Source: Whalleya microplaca
Taxonomy: Eukaryota > Ascomycota > Sordariomycetes > Xylariales > Xylariaceae
DNA length: 64,000 nt
Reading direction: 5' to 3'
NCBI GenBank assembly: GCA_022497155.1
Contig: MU385755.1
Coordinates: 62,001 to 126,000, forward strand
Within the stretch, counting starts at the first letter, position 1. The number at the start of each line of letters is the position of its first letter. The translations under genes were made by a program, and so were the position numbers. Of this stretch, positions 1 through 11,881 are shown in pieces. A model generated the notes under the pieces. That model did not search any database and had not been told where the DNA came from. It saw only the letters and a program-made list of their open reading frames with translations.

Positions 1-116
1 GCTGGAGCAGGGCTATTAACTAGAACCTCGCATGCATTTTGCAGCTCTGCCAGCTGCCAACTAACTGGCACAACCCGTCGACGTCATTATTACTACTTGC
101 TTAGTTTGGAGAACGC

Positions 117-1595
117 ATGAGATATCTCCGATTTGTAAGCGGAAGGATATGGGATCATAAACTACCATCACGTCAAGTACTCATGAATTACCTGGCAAGA
201 GTCAGACCTCTGGCTACTAGGAGAATCAGCACTTTAACTACAGCTGTAAGTGTCCTTGCATAGCCACATGCCATCAAGGTCCTCGAATCTCATGCCGGCG
301 ACACTAACTCTATCATAACTAGTTTTCCTTCACCCGCGCCATGCATATCCAATCAATTCCTATGTGTAAGTGCTGGTTAGGTCTTTCTAGAAAGACATCC
401 AAGTCCTGAGCTTTTGATACTTCTAGGGACGGGGAGTAGTGACAACTACGCCTACCTCGTCGTCGATGACAAGTCTAAAGATGCCGTCATCATTGACCCC
501 GCCCATTCCGAAGAGTAAGATAGACTATTCGTAATTGTCTAGAACTTCAAAGTCCTGATCCTGAACCATAGGGTTGCGCCCGTGTTGAAGCAGGCCATTC
601 AAGCCGGCAAGATCAACCTCACAGCTATTGTCAACACCCATCAGTGAGTGTATTTATCTTAGCTTGAATATATCTGGTGCTGATAGTGATTCTAGCCACT
701 GGGACCATGCAGGTGGTAATGATAAGATAGTCAGCCAACCCGTCCTAGTTCGCATGGATCATAGAGAAATATTAACTAGAATGTTCATAGAGGAGCGAAT
801 TGGGGACTCCAAATCTGCCTATCATCGGCGGCAAGGACTGTCAAAGCGTGACGCAGACTCCGGCAAATGGCGAAGGTTTCAAGCTCGGAAGCATCGCGGT
901 CAAGGGTCTATACACGCCGTGTCATACGCAGGACAGCATCTGCTGGTTCATGCAAGATGGCGATGACAAGGTTGTGTTTACAGGAGATACCCTGTTCCAT
1001 GGCGGTACGTACTCGGACATGTTCCTATTTATGGATCAAATTGAGCAAGTGAAAGGCTGATATGTCTTAGGTTGCGGGAGGTTCTTTGAAGGTACCGCGG
1101 AGGAGATGCATATTGCCCTGAATAAGACGTTGGCATCATTGCCGGATGACACCAAGGCTTATGTATGTTTGAATGGCTGTTGTTGCAACACCTCTTCACG
1201 TAATATCTGAACTGACTTTGGATAGCCTGGACACGAGTATACGAAGGCCAATGTCAAGTTCGGCATTTCTGTTCTGCAAAATGCAGCAATCCAGAAGCTG
1301 CAATCTTTTGCGGAGGCGAACCAGGAGACGCAGGGGAAATTCACAATTGGCGATGAGAAGGTAATCGATATTAACAAGTTCTAACACTGGCATTATAGCT
1401 AACCACATAATTTATGTAGCAACATAACGTGTTCATGCGAGTAGACGTAAGTGCCTACCCTAAGCCACTCAAACCCGGAAGTTGGGTGTAAACTGACGAG
1501 CTTTGAAGGACCCTACGATTCAAAAGGCCGTTGGCAAGACTGATCCGGTCGAGGTAATGGCCCAGTTGCGCACGATGAAGAACAACTTCAAGTGA
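117..1595 (+). CDS. GLO2: Hydroxyacylglutathione hydrolase (glyoxalase II), mitochondrial/cytosolic
   Basis: Hydrolyses S-lactoylglutathione to D-lactate and glutathione, the second step of methylglyoxal detoxification. Exons read as 117-245, 323-365, 427-514, 572-643, 696-729, 791-1004, 1071-1162, 1226-1360, 1420-1446 and 1509-1595, giving 306 aa in one open frame. The metallo-beta-lactamase metal site [11 protein letters not shown] is assembled across the 643/696 junction; [24 protein letters not shown] and [13 protein letters not shown] follow in family order, and the C-terminal substrate-binding part ends in MKNNFK. A start at 341 (MHIQSIPM) would give a 257-aa cytosolic enzyme of standard length. 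The upstream exon 117-245 joins in frame and adds about 49 residues rich in Arg, Ser and Thr with one acidic residue, as expected of a mitochondrial presequence. Two very small exons (34 and 27 nt) make this gene easy to mis-call. Family identity is certain; use of the first exon is inferred. Confidence 0.92.
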
Positions 1596-2934
1596 GCAAG
1601 TATGGCCTACTTATCTCAACTCTGTCTCATAATGTTCACGATACTCATTACTTATAGATCACCAGTCGATAGCAAGATATAAATAGGGTATATAATTCAA
1701 TGGCTTGAGGATTATATATTACGCAGACGTTTCGTTCTGTGAAGAAGGCAATCATTTCAAAACATTTTATGTGATTGACGTAAAACTATATAAGTTCTCG
1801 GGATGACCATATAGTAACCACTGCATTTGTGTTCAAATACATACAGCAGCAGTTTCTACTCGTTCCATCCAAAATATAATGTCTCCAGCAAGCACCAAAC
1901 CTCAGCCCATCTTAAAGACGTGCTTGACGTAAGAAAGCCTCGCGGAACGTCGATCTCGATAGAACGACGCAAATTTTTCATCTTGCTTCACTGTCCACAC
2001 TTGCTCGTTGTATGTATATCTAAACGGCAAGCTCTAGCATAATTCGAAGCTGGGAGGGGTTGATATGAATTCTGGGTATGGGGACGCCACAACAGCTGGC
2101 GATGAGTCGACACGAAAAAGAGAATACCCAACGTTCCGACGCCCTGTGGCCTGGTCTCTACCAAGTTTGCGAGCCAATTGCTGTAACCCTACCTATGACT
2201 GAACTCAGTGATTATGTCATTGTCATTGTCTTAGGAGACGGTAAGACGATATCCGATTTTCAGTTGTTGGATGGTGATATTTTTTGGTAGTGGAAATTCC
2301 GCGCCATGTCGTTGGTAGGAAGAAGGAAGAAAAGTATGAAGAGTTTTCCGAAAGGTGGATGAGCCTGTATTTGGCTGAGGTTTTCTGGGTGGTACGTGCG
2401 TGCAGGCATAATTCTTGTCAATTGCAGCCAGTTGCAGGGATTTGTCATATCCTCCCCTTCTCAAAGCTGCTTTTGAATGTGGACCAGAGTGACATGTAGA
2501 AGACAAAATGAAAAAGGCCAATTCTGACATATAGATGAAAGATAGTGTCGATATGTTAATGGCCTTCTTTGAAAAATGAGAAGAAAGCGCTGGTTCTTAT
2601 GTTCCTGATCTGAATATATTGTATCTAGCATTCTCGAACTCGCCAACAACCATGGGACAGCTATGAGATGAGCTAATCAAGCGAATAATCGTATAGCGCT
2701 GTCAGTAATCGAACCTAACTCGCTTTATTACTCACTATAGCTCTATGTACTCACTTCGCGAAGGACATGAGAAAGATAACACGAGTTAGTTCTTACACAT
2801 GCAACGATCGGTACACTTGTTGAACGATCTACATTCTCGGAAAGCTACATGTGTCATAAACCATATGCGTGAAACTCATCAATGGGCCGTCCCCCAAAAG
2901 TATCTTGGTGTGGAAGTCGCTTTTCTAGTCATAT
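1596..2934. other. Intergenic, convergent 3' flanks
   Basis: This stretch lies between the 3' ends of the glyoxalase II gene (plus) and the MFS transporter gene (minus). The short open frames in it show no codon pattern, splice structure or family motif I can support. I see no gene, RNA or repeat. Confidence 0.6.
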
Positions 2935-4444
2935 TCATTCGCTATGGTTTTGGATCTTCGGAATGAGCCACCAGCTAAGTCCTGAAGCAATGAATAGCGC
3001 CAACACGATAGGCTGTAGGACGGCCACACCTGCATGTGTTGCTATCAAGCCTGTAATGGACGGGAAAATTGCGCCTCCAGCTTGAGCTGAGACGAAGATG
3101 AAGCCTAACACGTATTAGTATAGGAGATACTTGTATAATACATAGGTTTCCTTTACCTAAAGCGGCAGTTTGGGATTCACGAGAGAATGATTTCGAGGCG
3201 ACGGACATTCCCTGCGCAATAAGTAGTCAATATGCGCGATCTTATAAGTCCATCCCAACAACGTATACAGTTACTCACAGTTGCAAAGAACGGCCCAGCA
3301 AAAAAGCCAATAAAACTCAGCGCCACGGCACTCCCAATGATGTTCGGTTGTAGCCAAAAGACGAGCTGTAAGATCACACACAAGGCGCAGTAGATGAGTA
3401 TCATTCGCTGTTCTCCATAACGGAATGTTGGCTCCGCCAGTAGAATGCGTCCGGCGAACATACCACCAAAAAACCCGGTTGGGACATATCCCACACTGGC
3501 AAGGTTTCCGCCACGGACTGTAGTCAAGAATTCGACTACCCAGCCTCCGGCTGTCATCGCCGCACCCAGATAGAAGAAGTAGAACAAGCTCAGAAGCCAC
3601 AGTGTCTTCATCCCGAGGAGTCTCCCCATATCTTTCATGGCGACTCTATTCCTTTTCTGCCCAGAAGAACTTTCTCCCAAGTGCAACTTGCTCCAGAGAG
3701 TATCCCGGAAAGCGACCAGGACGCCGCCCAAGTTGAAGACGCAGATCCCTATCAGCACCAGATACACTCTTTTCCAGCCATCAATGGCCATAGAGTTGGG
3801 ACTTGTCGCGATGGCCGTCGCAATGAGGGGTCCGACGAAGCACCCTAGGGCGTAGCATGCGTGAATAAAGCTAAGCCATCGATGAGGGACGTTCCTTAGA
3901 CCACTGACGAACGTATTCGAGTGTGAGTCCTGGTACGCCATGCCGAGGGCCTGCAGGAGGAACGTGATGCAGAAAAGTGGCAGCGGACTCCATGGCCGTA
4001 GACAGTGCGCGATGAGCTGTAGCGCAGCACCGATAGCCAAGAGCTGGCCTAAAGTAAGATGGGCTGTGAAAATGGGGTTGGTGACTGCGGCCAGAAACCA
4101 TCCCGCAAACGTTGTCGCGTAGCTAAACTCATCAGCACTGGATATACAACGCCAGTGATTTCCCTTCTCACTTACATGATGGCTATCTCGCCTGTCCCGA
4201 TGCCGAAGCTCGAAATAATGTACGGTATCAAAGGGCCCAGTGTGCCGTCGTTGACTCCAGCACAGAAGAACGAATACCCAGCAACGATCAATTTCAAAAC
4301 GGGAGTGGAAGCCTCACTCTGGACTATTGCTCCTGAGGGCGGAGGCTCTATTGGTGAGGCTTCTGTATCTTTCGAAGCAGGCTGGTGGAGCTCAGTCATA
4401 GGGAATGACTGAGCTTCGATAACTGTTGTCCGAGACGTCGACAT
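2935..4444 (-). CDS. Major facilitator superfamily transporter
   Basis: A plasma- or organelle-membrane MFS permease of about 445 aa; the substrate is not readable from sequence. Exons on the minus strand are 4444-4176, 4122-3279, 3211-3157 and 3104-2935, all with GT/AG borders and frame kept throughout. The N-terminus is a hydrophilic Ser/Thr/Pro/Glu-rich tail of about 47 residues. TM1 starts near VLKLIVAGYSFFCAG, followed by NDGTLGPLIPYI, a motif typical of the fungal branch that resembles yeast BSC6 and fucose-permease-like carriers. Further hydrophobic segments include PLPLFCITFLLQALG, VYLVLIGICVFNLGG, TLWLLSLFYFFYLGAAM and the last one, LFIASGLSWWLIP. The protein ends in a short cytosolic tail. 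It lies 504 bp downstream of a P450 transcribed in the same direction, which may point to a shared metabolite, though that is inference. A 55-nt exon (3157-3211) encodes part of a membrane helix region. Confidence 0.88.
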
Positions 4445-4948
4445 CCTGATTTAAACAGAGGTAAATCCATTACCTACCAACTCGCCTTAACTGAAATATT
4501 TTGAACAAGCCATGATTTACCCTGCCCGCCTCCTCTTGTCTTCAAAAAGTCCTTTTGTAGCCTGAAGTTACATCGGTAGAAAGTCGGGGAAAGCTATACG
4601 TGACGAACTGGGTATAGATGAACCTCATCCGGGCCGCGTTCCCCGAACGAGCTGTTCTGCACGTAAGGAGGATTTCGGATGCCAATTGTCATGGGATCCT
4701 TCCCTTGCTCTCAAGCTAGGTAGCGATTGAGCCTACATATAAGCTACGAAATATCCAAGACTTCCGTGGCGGTCATGATACCTCCTTGCAACCCAAAACG
4801 ACCATACCGGTACATTGTAACCTATAATATATACTCACAAAGCCTAGAGACCATACAAAATACTCATGACGAGGATATAATACAGTAATACTATATAACC
4901 TAACTAGGAAACAGCACAAGGCTCACCTGATCAAACTTCGAGCCAATC
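4445..4948. other. Intergenic between P450 3' end and MFS start
   Basis: This 504-bp spacer contains the MFS promoter region and the P450 3' flank. I see no gene or distinctive repeat in it. Confidence 0.5.
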
Positions 4949-6682
4949 CTACCTACGTTGAACGGGAGTTAGATAAGCATTCAGCGCACCCTTCTGCCAC
5001 GGGAGGTAGACTTTCTGTCTGCTGAGCCAATCGCGACTATCTTCCGCGATTCTCATGTCAAAGTTCCAGAGCACTCGAGCAAGAATTGTTCTCATTTCGA
5101 CATAAGCGAGGCTTAAAACCATGTTAGCCACGCAGTTCTCAACAATGATCGTGCGAGAACAGCAACTCACTGTCTGCCGAGACAGTTGCGCGGGCCGAGA
5201 TGAAACGGCTGGAGCGCATCTTTGCTATCCGACGCAGACCTCTCGTCGCACATATGGCGCTCTGGGTGGAAGTTGAAAGGATCGGAAAACATGTTGCTGT
5301 TATGGTAAAGTGCCCATTGGTGTACAGCAACAGTTGTCTGTGGCGCAACGTTAATCATCATGTAGTTTCACGCCGTATATTCCAATAGATTGTGAAGAGT
5401 TTACCTTCTCCGGGACATAATGCCCGCAAATCGTGGCGCCACCGTCAGGAACGACCCGAGGCAGACCGCCAGGTCCAGGAGGACACATTCGCAGAGCTTC
5501 GTTCAGACAGGCCAGCATGTACGATAGGTTGCCGACGCTTGTGAAGGTGATTTCATCTTCGCTCGCAAATGCTGACCGGACCTCCTCTGTTACCTTATTC
5601 AGTGCATCAGGGTTGGTAAGTAGCAAAAAGGTGACGCCCGAAAGTAATGTAGCCGTAGTCTCTGAGCCACCGATAATGAGGATGCTGCTGTTAGCTTGTA
5701 GCTTGTCTAAAGTCAGCCCCTGGAATATCGTTAGCTTCTTGTGGACTTTAGCTTCCTTAGGCGCATTATTTACCCATTCTTCCTTGTTCTTCAACAGTCC
5801 CTCGATCAAGTCAATCCGTTCACCGGGCATTTCCATCCGCTTGATTAACTTCATCTTGGTCAACTGATGGTGATTTTCTCTCTGTTCTACAGCGGACTTG
5901 GGCGCCATCGCGAAGAGTATCTTTTTCAGAAAGGGGAAGAAGTTTGCCGTCTGGAGCAGCGTGCCAACTCGAGCCACCTCGAATATCATGCGAACCCAGG
6001 GATGATAGTCCGAGCTGTCCAAGCACCCAAAGGGCTCGCCGAACGCCAAGTCGCCGATGATATCAAACGTGGTGTAGTTATACCATGCCACTAGATTGAG
6101 CGCCTTTTCGCCGGCACCACATCCGTCTTGAAGCCGCCGGATCAATAGGTCGATGTAATGCTTGATGATGGGCTCCTGGCCGCGCAGACTCTTCTCACTG
6201 AAGCCGTGCGCAAGCTGCCGGCGGAGGAGACCGTGTTCCTCGCGCTGGGCGCTGATGATATCCCGTGGCGTGCTTGACAGTGGTCGGTAGAAATTGTCAG
6301 ACTTCTCAAATTCTGGCAGCCCCCGTGCGCGGTGTCCCATGATGTCGGTCCAAGCCTGCGGGTTCGCAAAGGAGAGCTCGTCAGGTGCGATTCTCACTAC
6401 CTCTCCGTAGTGCTTGTGCAAGTCTAACACTTCGAAAGGTAGCGTGCCCATTACCAGTTTATAACAGTAAGTTGCGCGCGTGGCCCGCATCAACAGCGGG
6501 CCTGGATACCGCCGCAGCGGGTGTAGAAACAAATTATAGAACACATAACCGAGGGTATAAATTAGCCCCTGATGGTGTTATCGGTAAGAATAGTATAACA
6601 TTGGTATATGTAATTTTTATACACTTACATAGAAAATGAATAGCACTAGAATCACTCCTATATTAAATAAAAGGTAATCCAT
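4949..6682 (-). CDS. Cytochrome P450 monooxygenase
   Basis: A microsomal fungal P450 of 515 aa. Exons are 6682-6629, 6568-5405, 5337-5171 and 5111-4949. The first 18-codon exon supplies most of the N-terminal membrane anchor (MDYLLFNIGVILVLFIFY), continued by GLIYTLGYVFYNLFLHPLRR and the proline-rich hinge YPGPLL. The I-helix oxygen-activation motif reads GGSETT (about residues 318-323), the K-helix ExxR is EALR (about 375-378) and the heme loop is FHLGPRNCLG with the axial Cys at about 458. The 67-nt intron before TTVAVHQWALYH ends in CCACAG and overlaps a stretch that stays open, so a naive model would read through it. Overall it resembles the CYP65/isotrichodermin C-15 hydroxylase-like group often found in secondary metabolism; substrate unknown. 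It is followed in the same orientation by an MFS transporter and shares its upstream region with HID1. Confidence 0.93.
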
Positions 6683-8254
6683 ATTGGTGGGCTGCTGTGC
6701 AGTAGTGTATGAGAAGCAAATATACTCCTTTGGAGACGATAGGTAAATGCAATCGTCAAAGCACCGTTGCCCAAGTATCTATCGACACTACGATACTCGA
6801 ATGTATAAGGTGTCTAGGTTCCCTAAGAGGCAAGTGTCGGCCAGCAGGCTTCGTAGCGACCTGTGTGTTAATGTATAAATATGTAATCGTCGACAAGACC
6901 AATAATATGTAGTGGTGTTCGATACTAGTATCCTATCTTGGTGTTCCAGTAGCGTTTGAGTCTCCAGGACATACTTTATGGTCAAGGGAAAATGCTTAAG
7001 TTATACAACAGGTCAAAGACGGATTTTACCTCTTCTTATAGTCATGTTTATATAGCGGAAAGAGTAGTTAGTTGCTAGCCAGCCAAGCATCTTGTACATC
7101 AAGCCACATTACTTTAGGAGGGCTACCGATCTCGATTGGCCGGATGCCAATACGCACCCATCCCAGCAGTAGTCGAGTATACACGGAAGCCGAGTACGAC
7201 AGGATCTAGTGCCAATCGGAGACCGCTTACTGAAGAGCTATTCTGAAAGTCACCAAGAGAAAAGCATGTCCGTTACGTAATACGCGTATCGATACGATCT
7301 AGATATTAACTTCCCGAATGCTATGGTATATTCAGATGAAGTATGGATTGAGGTGACGCCCTAGTCATAGGTAGCAAGCTAATTACGGCCTCCTTCTTCA
7401 TAGTCGAATAGGATATTCTGCATCTGACGTCTTCAAGGTCGGTCTTGTTCTACGCAGCCTCTAGTAGGAATGGCAATTTTGCGACAGTCTCAGCCTCAAA
7501 CGACTTGCTGTATCACAACCCATTGGATTCCAGTATATACAGATATAAGAAAATTGCACCTATCCAGAAAGATGAAAGCAAAGTTATGGGTATGTTCATA
7601 GGTGGAATATCAGTCGTCTTCACTCCACTCCTTTTAAGGGGGGTGCTAGCAATCAGAAACGAGATGTTAGTAAGCTCTCCCGTTCCAGGGAGGTTTCAGC
7701 GTGACAGCTGGTGGGCAGATCTGCTCGATGGTCACAGCTGCACCACTTCTGTATCTTTATGTGGGGAAGTAAAGTAAATCTACAGGATACTAGCGTCTAC
7801 TAGCGTTGACTAGCGCTGACTAGTACTTACGTACCGAATTGCTGGTATCGATAAGCAATGTGAACAAGTAAGGCAAGTAATACTGCGTACTTCTCACACA
7901 CATTAGGTACATGTATGCATCAAAGCGCAAACGAACCGCAATCTTCCCAAGGTTCCAGCTGGACTTGGACTGCACCTGGACTGCACTGTGGCCAACGACG
8001 AGATTGGGGGTTGCTCAAGCTTATTAGAACATCACCATAGTCCGCCATAGTCTACAGCAAATACCTGGCTTCACTTCCAGGGAGCCAGCTAATCAACATC
8101 GTGCCGCGACCCTCCGATATACCTAAATACAACACTGAATACAACAGGGAATACAACAGAAATTACATCAATCCCACCAATTCACCACGCCGCTCCACGT
8201 ACATACGCAATAGGTAGTAGAGGAAGACATGGTATGACTTAAGTCGCAATCGCC
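6683..8254. other. Intergenic, divergent promoter region
   Basis: A 1.57-kb divergent spacer between the P450 (minus) and HID1 (plus). It contains a short imperfect tandem repeat near 7788-7827 and otherwise nothing I can support. A 110-codon open frame at 7445-7777 lacks an ATG start and family resemblance. Confidence 0.5.
7788..7827. repeat. Imperfect short tandem repeat
   Basis: About four imperfect copies of a 10-11 bp unit built on TACTAGCGT/GACTAGCGCT. It lies in the divergent promoter region between the P450 and HID1. No function is evident. Confidence 0.6.
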
Positions 8255-11184
8255 ATGGGTGCCAGTGACTCCAAGCTAGTCTTCAAGAAGGGCATCTTTA
8301 GACTGTCCGAAGAACGACACATACCGGCCGATGACCCCTATTGGACCTCTGTTAGTACCTTAGTTCTCTGCTTGTCTTGTTGGATAGCCTGTTAGCTATT
8401 TCGTTAGCTATCTATCTCTTTAGCTATCTCTTCAGCTATCTCTTCGTTGCTGACCATCTACCTATCTGTATGTAGTTCTGGGAGCTCCCCGAGTCCTCTG
8501 AGGATGTCTTCAGCCTCTTTGCGCTTGCCGACATTCGACGGACGCGCGATAGAGCCATTGAGAACCTCGAGACCCTCATACTCGCCGTTACATCTCGCCT
8601 GTTCATATTACGACACCATCCCTCCTTCCCGGATCCCGAATTCGCACCCGAACGAGACGCCCTGAACTGCATTCGCATCTTGACCCGCGTCCTTCCGTAC
8701 ATCTACGAGGTAGACCACCTGCAGGATTGGGAGGATAGATTCTTTTGGGGTGCCAGGCGGAAGCGAACAAGACGGTCCACCATTGCCAACGAAGTGCTCT
8801 TCGATGAAGCCAGTGAGGAGGAACAAAATGCAAAGCGCCCTACCGACGAGTTCGAAGATGCGAAGCCCCTTGCAGAGGAGCTTATAGACACTCTGGTCGA
8901 CCTGCTATTCTTCTCCGACCTCACTGTTCCCAGACAGCCCCATGGCAAACCCAAGGTCAATTATGCCATCTGGCAAAGTGGTGTGGGCTGCAACACTGCC
9001 ATGGCTACGACCAAGGAATATGAGAGTAATCGTTGCGAGATTCTTCGCCTGCTCCTGACTTTGGCAAGCCAGAGCATGTATCTGTCTCCTAATGTCCTGC
9101 CTACCAAGGGAACGAAGGCCTTGACATATATATGTACATGCCCAGATAAACAGGTCGTTCTATCGATGCTGTGCTCCCTGCTGAACACAGTGAGTCCATA
9201 CTACCACGAGAAACTCATCTCCATATGCTAATCATTCTAGACTCTCAAATACAACCCAGCTAGTTGGCGCGTCCCCTACAACGCTCTGATGTTCAAGGAT
9301 CCCAAGGAGATACTCGTCACATATACCCTACAGCTTCTGCTAGTTATTCTTCTTTACCCGATACCTGAGCCTGCCACTGGTTCTGCACCGAAGAACTACT
9401 ACCGCCATTTCCTCGGCAGACTACACCGTCCACAGGATTTTCAGTTCATCGTAGATGGTATGACACGGATATTAAACCAGCCTATTCAAGCAAACTCTTC
9501 ATACATCCCTGCTACTCAGGCTACCACTAGATTCTCTCCTGAGATCATCATGCTCTTCTGGGAGATTACTCAGTGCAATAAGCGATTCAGGTCTTTTATG
9601 ATAGACACGCAAAGGGCGCATGATTTTGTCATTCTCATTCTTTTCTATGCCACTGAATACAAGGCAGACGCCTCGAAGCAAGGCGTTGTGAGGATGTGTG
9701 CATTCTTACTCCAGACTTTAAGTGTCGAGAAGAACTTCGGTGTCAACCTCAACAAGAATTTCGAGGGTCAAGACACCTTGCCAGTTGTCATCAGAATCCC
9801 TGGCTTCAGAGGTACCTATGCCGACTTCTTGATTCAGGTAAGTTGTTTAAAAGCTCTCTGGAAAGTGTAAAGGCTAAAGCTGACTGGTGTTTAGTCGATA
9901 TACAATCTCATTGCAAGAAGCCAGGGCAAGCTGTCCGCCATCTATCCGGCATTACTTGCGGTGATCAATAACATAGCTGCTTACCTCGAAGGTATTAGTG
10001 GAACGACCAGTTCCAAGTTAATACAGCTATTCAACTCCATGTCTTCGCCCTCATTCCTCCTTGCCAATGAGAGCAATCATGACCTCTTGAGATCCCTGTT
10101 GGAATCCATGAATGCCATAATTGAGCACCAATACAAGAGTGAGTCATCAGGTGGTCTTGGGCGTTTTGTATAGCAAGCTAATCGTCCACCAGAAAACCCC
10201 AACTTCATCTACACAATCTTAAAGAATAAGAAACGATTCGAGGCTCTGCGTACATTCACCCTCGAGAGTGGCCAAGAGGAACTCGAGCGACGAATTCGCC
10301 GCAGAAAAGAAACAGGACAGCCGCTCGACCCATTTGATACAAGCTCTAGACGGAGTTCTGCGGATAGTTTGCGTAGCCCTACCACAGCACAACCCAAAAC
10401 ACCAACGTTAAGCAATGTACCAGAAGAGGATGCGACCTTCGCCATCGGCGATGATGAGGATGATAGTGATGACGACAACCGGCCGACACCGGCCCAATCA
10501 AGCCCAAGTGAGAATCCTTCTCGGGCATCTTCTGTCGCTGACGTTGAAGACGCCGTGCCGACACAACTGAGGGGGATGTCAGAAAAGGCTAGAGGCAAGA
10601 TGCCCGCGGGTGTACCGACATTTTCTAGACAGAACAGCACAACTAGCCTTGGTAGCTATTCCGCAACTGGCCAGTCAGTGACAGGTGCCTTTGAGCCGTC
10701 AACGGAATGGATCGAGAGCTGGCTTCCGGAGCTTCCTCTCCATACGATGCTCACGGTCATCCAGCAATTGACAGCTCTCATCACTCGCCAAGGACTGACT
10801 GCTGAGTCATTGTCATCTACGACTCTAAAAACCATCCAAGACGCCGATTTAGTTGCCATTGAGCCCTCGCCAGTCAGAGTCCACTCGTTTGAATGGTCGC
10901 CGCTGGCTCTGGGCTGGTACGAATCACTGGTCTGGAGCTTCGTCTTCGCCAGCGAGATGCAGGTTGCGAAGGGCACCGTCGGCATATGGAACGGCACGGC
11001 CATCAAGTTGTTTAAGGTGCAGGAAACAGCCCCAGAGGGACCGACCCTGACATCACCCCGCGGAGCGGTCGATGCCGTCGGTAGTAACATCGTGTCGAGG
11101 ATCGGCTCTATCAACCTGCGAGGCACGCCTACGTCTCCCGCCTCTCCCGGGTTCCCGCCACCACAGCGAAACGCGCAGGCATAG
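8255..11184 (+). CDS. HID1: HID1 family Golgi/secretory-granule trafficking protein
   Basis: An 880-aa peripheral membrane protein of the HID1/Dymeclin family, which acts at the trans-Golgi in vesicle and protein sorting (fission yeast Ftp105 is a relative). Exons are 8255-8350, 8476-9189, 9241-9837, 9895-10138 and 10193-11184. The N-terminus MGASDSKLVFKKGIFRL matches the family, including a Gly2/Ser6 N-myristoylation consensus seen in animal HID1. FWELPESSEDVFSLF and YEVDHLQDWEDRFFWG are family blocks, as is YNPASWRVPYNALMFKDP after the second intron. The long C-terminal exon starts with KNPNFIYTILKNKKRFEALR, then holds a low-complexity acidic and Ser/Pro/Thr-rich linker (roughly residues 600-720) before a final conserved helical block around PSTEWIESWLPELPLHTML. 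The stop is at 11182-11184, followed by a GT microsatellite. Confidence 0.94.
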
Positions 11185-11293
11185 TTGTCTTCGAGATCGT
11201 TCAGACCTGGGAGAAGAAGGAATTCGCTAATCCAATGTAGTGGCGATTCATAGCGAAAGGGGGGCGAAAATAATCCAGCGGTATGTGACGCTG

Positions 11294-11325
<32 letters not shown>

Positions 11326-11881
11326 AAGGAATTCTCTGTTATAGCGTGCGTGCGGCGGCGTAGCTTGGAGTACTGTTGAATTTCTACGGTGGGTTGATCG
11401 TTTGATAGTGGTGGTGATAATAAGAATTATAATACATATGCCCTGGCGTGTCTGTGTAGGCTGGTTCCTGCTAAGCTGTGATTCCTAAGTCGGTTGAGCA
11501 ACTATATTCACCGCCATGCTAAATTATACATCAAATGTGAAGACAATCTTAAAAGAAAAGTACGATTGTAACGAAGTTCACGATACACAGCACTACAGCG
11601 CTTGAGATATTGGTTCGCAACAAAACTCGACGCGTGTCGTTGGCTCTAACTAGTGGCTATGCTGTGTCTTCCCAGACAGGAAGGGTTAGATGAGCACCAT
11701 CTGATTTCATGATACTACGGGCACCTCTGAGCTCTCTCGGTCATCCTCTCCCCACCAGCCTCTTTCTCCTTCCGCCTAGATATAACAGAAGTGTTGTGTT
11801 GGCAGATGAACCGCCCCGTTAGATTCAGGCGAAGCTGAATCTAAGAGGCTCCACAGAATCCAGGGTCAACGACATCCTGTG
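11185..11881. other. Intergenic, convergent
   Basis: A 697-bp convergent region between HID1 and the 2EXR gene. Apart from a GT microsatellite I see nothing in it. Confidence 0.5.
11301..11325. repeat. (GT)n microsatellite
   Basis: About 12.5 uninterrupted GT dinucleotides, preceded by a shorter interrupted TG run, about 115 bp after the HID1 stop codon. Confidence 0.97.

Noticed and set aside
2231..2530. Minus-strand open frame between glyoxalase II and MFS genes
   Set aside because: No family resemblance, unremarkable composition, and overlapped by equally long frames on other strands.
7445..7777. 110-codon open frame upstream of HID1
   Set aside because: It starts with TTG, has no recognised motif and no supporting splice structure.
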